Part shown: positions 3,719 to 6,715 of the stretch, piece by piece
How positions within the stretch are numbered: the first letter of the stretch is position 1
Layout of the letters: every line of letters starts with the position of its first letter
Origin: Turicibacter sp. UBA7094
GTDB taxonomy: Bacteria > Bacillota_I > Bacilli_A > MOL361 > Turicibacteraceae
NCBI GenBank assembly: GCA_002493395.1
Contig: DKYS01000079.1
Span: forward strand, 6,219-12,933
Reading direction: 5' to 3'
DNA length: 6,715 nt
The notes under the pieces: generated by a model
Told to the model about the DNA's origin: nothing
Seen by the model: only the letters and a program-made list of their open reading frames with translations
Database searches by the model: none
Position numbers and translations under genes: made by a program

Positions 3719-5944
3719 ATGGAAGCTTGGCAAGGCTTTAAAGGTACAGACTGGCAAGAAAAAATTGATGTGCGTGATTTCATTAATCAAAACATTACTG
3801 TTTATGAAGGGGACGACTCTTTCTTGGCAGGACCAACAGAAGCAACAACAAAATTATGGGAACAAGTTATGGAGTTAACTAAGGCTGAACGTGAAGCTGG
3901 GGGAGTTTTAGACTTAGATACAAAAATTGTTTCTACCATTACTTCTCATGAACCAGGATATTTAAACAAAGATTTAGAAAAAATCGTTGGATTTCAAACA
4001 GATAAACCATTTAAACGTGCATTACAACCATTTGGTGGAATTCGTATGGCAGAAAAAGCTGCGCAATCTTATGGATATCACGTAGATGATGAAGTATCTC
4101 ATATCTTTACAGAGTATAGAAAAACTCATAACCAAGGGGTATTCGATGCTTATACTCCAGAAATGCGTGCTGCACGTAAATCGGGGGTTATTACAGGATT
4201 ACCAGATGCTTATGGACGTGGGCGTATTATCGGGGACTATCGTCGCGTTGCTTTATATGGTGTTGATCGTTTAATGGCAGAAAAATTAAAAGATCACAAT
4301 AATACTTCACGTATTATGGATGAAGAAAATATCCGTTTACGCGAGGAAATTTCAGAACAATACCGTGCGTTAAATGAATTAAAACAAATGGCAGCTAAGC
4401 ATGGATTTGATATTTCAAAACCTGCAACAACAGCTCAAGAGGCAATCCAATGGTTATACTTTGGATATTTAGCGGCTATTAAGGAGCAAAATGGTGCAGC
4501 AATGTCATTAGGACGTACGTCTACATTCTTAGATATTTATATCGAACGTGATTTACAAAATGGAATCATTACGGAAGAACAAGCGCAAGAGATGATGGAT
4601 CATTTCGTGATGAAATTACGTTTAGTAAAATTCTCTCGTACACCAGACTATAATGAGTTGTTCTCAGGAGATCCAACATGGGTAACTGAATCAATCGCAG
4701 GGATGTCAACAAGTGGATTCCCATTAGTAACTAAAAACTCATTCCGTGTGTTGCATACATTAGATAACTTAGGGCCAGCTCCAGAACCAAACTTAACGGT
4801 ATTATGGTCAACACAGTTACCACAAGGATTTAAAGAGTACTGTGCAAAAATGTCAATTAAAACATCAGCAATTCAATATGAAAATGATGACATCATGCGT
4901 CCAATCTATGGTGATGACTATGCAATCGCATGCTGTGTTTCACCAATGAAAGTTGGTAAACAATTACAATTCTTTGGAGCACGTGCTAACTTAGCTAAAG
5001 CCTTATTATATGCAATCAACGGTGGAAAAGATGAAAAATCAAAAGTTCAAGTTGGTCCACATTGGGCTCCAATCACTGATGAAGTGTTAGATTACAATAA
5101 AGTAATGGAACGTTACGATGAAGTAATGGAATGGTTAGCTGATTTATACGTAAATACATTAAATATCATTCACTATATGCATGATAAATATAGTTATGAA
5201 CGTATTGAAATGGCGTTACATGACACAGACGCAGAACGCGTATCAGCAACTGGAATTGCAGGATTATCAGTTGTAGCAGACTCGTTATCAGCTATTAAAT
5301 ATGCAAAAGTTAAACCAGTTCGCGATGAATTTGGTATTGCTGTTGACTTTGAAGTAGAAGGGGATTTCCCTAAATACGGAAATAACGATGATCGTGTAGA
5401 TCAAATCGCTGTTGATGTCATGTCAGCATTCATGACAAAAATCCGTAAACATAAACCATATCGTGCAAAATTACAAACGCAATCAATCTTAACTATTACA
5501 TCAAACGTTGTTTATGGTAAGAAAACAGGAACAACTCCATGTGGTCGTAAAGAGGGGGAACCATTTGCGCCAGGGGCTAATCCTATGCACGGACGTGATT
5601 CTCATGGAGCAATTGCTTCAATGTCATCAGTAGCAAAATTACCATTTGAGTCTGCACAAGACGGTATTTCAAATACATTCTCATTAGTCCCTAAATCATT
5701 AGGACGTACGGACGAAGAGCGAAACAAAAATTTAGTAGCCATTATGGATGCTTATGTAGCTAAAAAAGGACACCATTTAAATATCAACGTATTTAACCGT
5801 GATACTTTATTAGATGCAATGGAACATCCAGAAAAATATCCACAATTAACAATTCGTGTATCAGGATACGCTGTAAACTTTATTAAGTTAACGCGTGCAC
5901 AACAATTAGATGTTATTAATCGTACAATGCATGAAAAAATGTAA
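3719..5944 (+). CDS. pflB: Pyruvate formate-lyase (formate C-acetyltransferase)
   Basis: PflB converts pyruvate and CoA to acetyl-CoA and formate in the cytoplasm during anaerobic growth, using a glycyl radical. From ATG 3719 it has 741 residues, close to the usual 740-760. Adjacent active-site cysteines C405-C406 lie in IACCVSPM. The C-terminal glycyl radical motif IRVSGYAVNF places the radical glycine at G716, 25 residues from the end. The PFL catalytic barrel covers roughly residues 10-600 and the glycine-radical domain the rest. Other family stretches include ITSHEPGYLNKDLEKIVGFQ, FGGIRMA and GVITGLPDAYGRGRIIGDYRR near the N-terminus. These cysteine and glycine signatures and the length separate it from glycerol dehydratase-like and choline lyase-like relatives. 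pflA follows after 29 bases. Codons are strongly biased (TTA, CGT, GGA, CCA), as for a highly expressed gene. Upstream DNA has several promoter-like elements. Confidence 0.98.
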   Translation: MEAWQGFKGTDWQEKIDVRDFINQNITVYEGDDSFLAGPTEATTKLWEQVMELTKAEREAGGVLDLDTKIVSTITSHEPGYLNKDLEKIVGFQTDKPFKRALQPFGGIRMAEKAAQSYGYHVDDEVSHIFTEYRKTHNQGVFDAYTPEMRAARKSGVITGLPDAYGRGRIIGDYRRVALYGVDRLMAEKLKDHNNTSRIMDEENIRLREEISEQYRALNELKQMAAKHGFDISKPATTAQEAIQWLYFGYLAAIKEQNGAAMSLGRTSTFLDIYIERDLQNGIITEEQAQEMMDHFVMKLRLVKFSRTPDYNELFSGDPTWVTESIAGMSTSGFPLVTKNSFRVLHTLDNLGPAPEPNLTVLWSTQLPQGFKEYCAKMSIKTSAIQYENDDIMRPIYGDDYAIACCVSPMKVGKQLQFFGARANLAKALLYAINGGKDEKSKVQVGPHWAPITDEVLDYNKVMERYDEVMEWLADLYVNTLNIIHYMHDKYSYERIEMALHDTDAERVSATGIAGLSVVADSLSAIKYAKVKPVRDEFGIAVDFEVEGDFPKYGNNDDRVDQIAVDVMSAFMTKIRKHKPYRAKLQTQSILTITSNVVYGKKTGTTPCGRKEGEPFAPGANPMHGRDSHGAIASMSSVAKLPFESAQDGISNTFSLVPKSLGRTDEERNKNLVAIMDAYVAKKGHHLNINVFNRDTLLDAMEHPEKYPQLTIRVSGYAVNFIKLTRAQQLDVINRTMHEKM

Positions 5945-5961
5945 GTGGGAAAAGGGAAGAT

Positions 5962-5969
5962 AAGGTGAT
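5962..5969 (+). promoter_or_regulatory. Ribosome binding site of pflA
   Basis: AAGGTGAT, complementary to the 16S rRNA 3' end, lies 4 bases before ATG 5974. A second purine-rich stretch (AAAGGGAAG, 5951-5959) could serve the alternative GTG start at 5965. Confidence 0.6.
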
Positions 5970-5973
5970 TAGT

Positions 5974-6705
5974 ATGAATGGATATGTACATTCGGTAGAA
6001 TCGTTTGGGACAGTTGATGGGCCAGGACTTAGGTTTATTGTCTTTGTTCAAGGCTGTGGACTACGATGCGCATACTGCCATAATCCTGATTCATGGAAAA
6101 TGAAAGAAGGAAAATTAACAGAAGTTTCTGAAATCATTTCTGAATTAGTGAAGTATAAAGAGTTTTTTGACGCCTCAGGTGGGGGTATCACGGTAAGCGG
6201 TGGAGAACCTTTATTACAAATGGAGTTTGTAACTGAACTATTTAAAGCGTGCAAAAAACATGGAATTCATACTAACATCGATACTTCGGGCGATTTGAAG
6301 TTTAATACGCCAAAGCGCCAACAGCAATTAAAAGAGTTATTAGCAGTCACGGACATGCTCATGCTCGATATTAAAATGTTTGATGCCAAAAAACATAAAG
6401 AGTTAACAGGAAAAGATAACGCACACATACTTGAATTTGGTCGTCTAGTATCAGAGGCTGGAATTCCCATGTGGATTCGCCGGGTTCTTGTACCAGGATT
6501 GACTGATGATGAAAAAGACTTAGAAAACACTGCTGCATACATTAAAACTCTGAAAACTGTAGAAAAAATCGAAGTTTTACCTTATCATACGATGGGTGAG
6601 TATAAGTGGAAACAGTTAGGTTATGACTATCCATTAACCGGAAAAGTTCCACCGAGTGATGAACTTGTGAAATACGCTGAAGAAATTTTAGGTAAAGCTA
6701 TTTAA
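5974..6705 (+). CDS. pflA: Pyruvate formate-lyase activating enzyme (radical SAM)
   Basis: PflA installs the glycyl radical on PflB (expected at G716) by reductive cleavage of S-adenosylmethionine. The 243-residue protein is of typical length. C28-x3-C32-x2-C35, in GCGLRCAYCHNPD, binds the 4Fe-4S cluster. VSGGEP (74-79), DTSG (103-106), LDIK (131-134) and RRVLVPG (169-175) are the expected SAM-binding and core strands, and LPYHTMG (202-208) is typical of PflA. It is compact, with no extra ferredoxin-like domain of the kind seen in many other glycyl radical activases. ATG 5974 is preferred because AAGGTGAT (5962-5969) lies just upstream and the protein then begins MNGYVHS, matching the family. 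An in-frame GTG at 5965 would add three residues and cannot be excluded. It lies 29 bases after pflB with no terminator between, so the two are cotranscribed. The window ends 10 bases after the stop, so any terminator is out of view. Confidence 0.96.
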   Translation: MNGYVHSVESFGTVDGPGLRFIVFVQGCGLRCAYCHNPDSWKMKEGKLTEVSEIISELVKYKEFFDASGGGITVSGGEPLLQMEFVTELFKACKKHGIHTNIDTSGDLKFNTPKRQQQLKELLAVTDMLMLDIKMFDAKKHKELTGKDNAHILEFGRLVSEAGIPMWIRRVLVPGLTDDEKDLENTAAYIKTLKTVEKIEVLPYHTMGEYKWKQLGYDYPLTGKVPPSDELVKYAEEILGKAI

Positions 6706-6715
6706 ATTTTTTAGA

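Noticed and set aside
3669..3878. 69-codon plus-strand frame overlapping the pflB start
   Set aside because: It is out of frame with pflB, has no ribosome site of its own, and most of it lies inside pflB coding sequence.
4086..4274. 62-codon plus-strand frame inside pflB
   Set aside because: It is an off-frame shadow of strongly conserved pflB coding sequence.
5752..6051. 99-codon minus-strand frame across the pflB-pflA junction
   Set aside because: It is antisense to the pflB C-terminus and pflA N-terminus, both conserved, and its sequence looks like a shadow translation.
6048..6542. Two minus-strand frames inside pflA
   Set aside because: Both are antisense to radical-SAM coding sequence with intact motifs and have no promoter or ribosome site of note.

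Overview
This 6,715-base window is a low-GC, AT-rich stretch of a Bacilli-like Firmicute chromosome. It has strong Shine-Dalgarno sites (AAGGAGG, GAGGTGAT, GGGGTGA), a TTG start codon, and Pfl/PflA proteins of the Bacillus/Streptococcus type. The genus cannot be fixed from the sequence. A gut Firmicute such as Turicibacter or a relative would fit, but that is a guess.

Left part (1-2580, minus strand): a methionine ABC importer operon read right to left, metN (ATPase) - metI (permease) - metQ (substrate-binding lipoprotein). metN and metI overlap by one base (TAATG). metQ follows after 75 bases that contain a perfect 17-base palindrome. metQ runs off the left edge at residue 268 and probably lacks only its last few residues. 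A promoter-like TTGACT-N16-TAAAAT upstream of metN implies a leader of only about 80 nt, with no recognisable SAM (S-box) or T-box element.

Middle (2562-3380): a divergent intergenic region with a cre-like site, then mntP on the plus strand. MntP is a six-helix manganese efflux pump. It starts at TTG and has no visible yybP-ykoY riboswitch.

Right part (3381-6715, plus strand): a 338-base regulatory region, then pflB (pyruvate formate-lyase, a glycyl radical enzyme) and pflA (its radical-SAM activase). The two genes form a compact operon for anaerobic cleavage of pyruvate to acetyl-CoA and formate. The region ahead of pflB is the most information-rich non-coding DNA here: several promoter-like elements in tandem, a 12-base palindrome merging into an 11-bp inverted repeat, and three alternating TTGTAA/TTACAA elements. 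This suggests layered transcriptional control, but none of it matches a regulator site I can name with confidence.

All six genes belong to well-known families and appear intact apart from the edge cut in metQ. I found no mobile element, CRISPR array, RNA gene or evident new system. The points worth a second look are regulatory: the pflB upstream region, a 9-mer shared by the pflB and metN upstream regions, and the ligand-site variation in MetQ.
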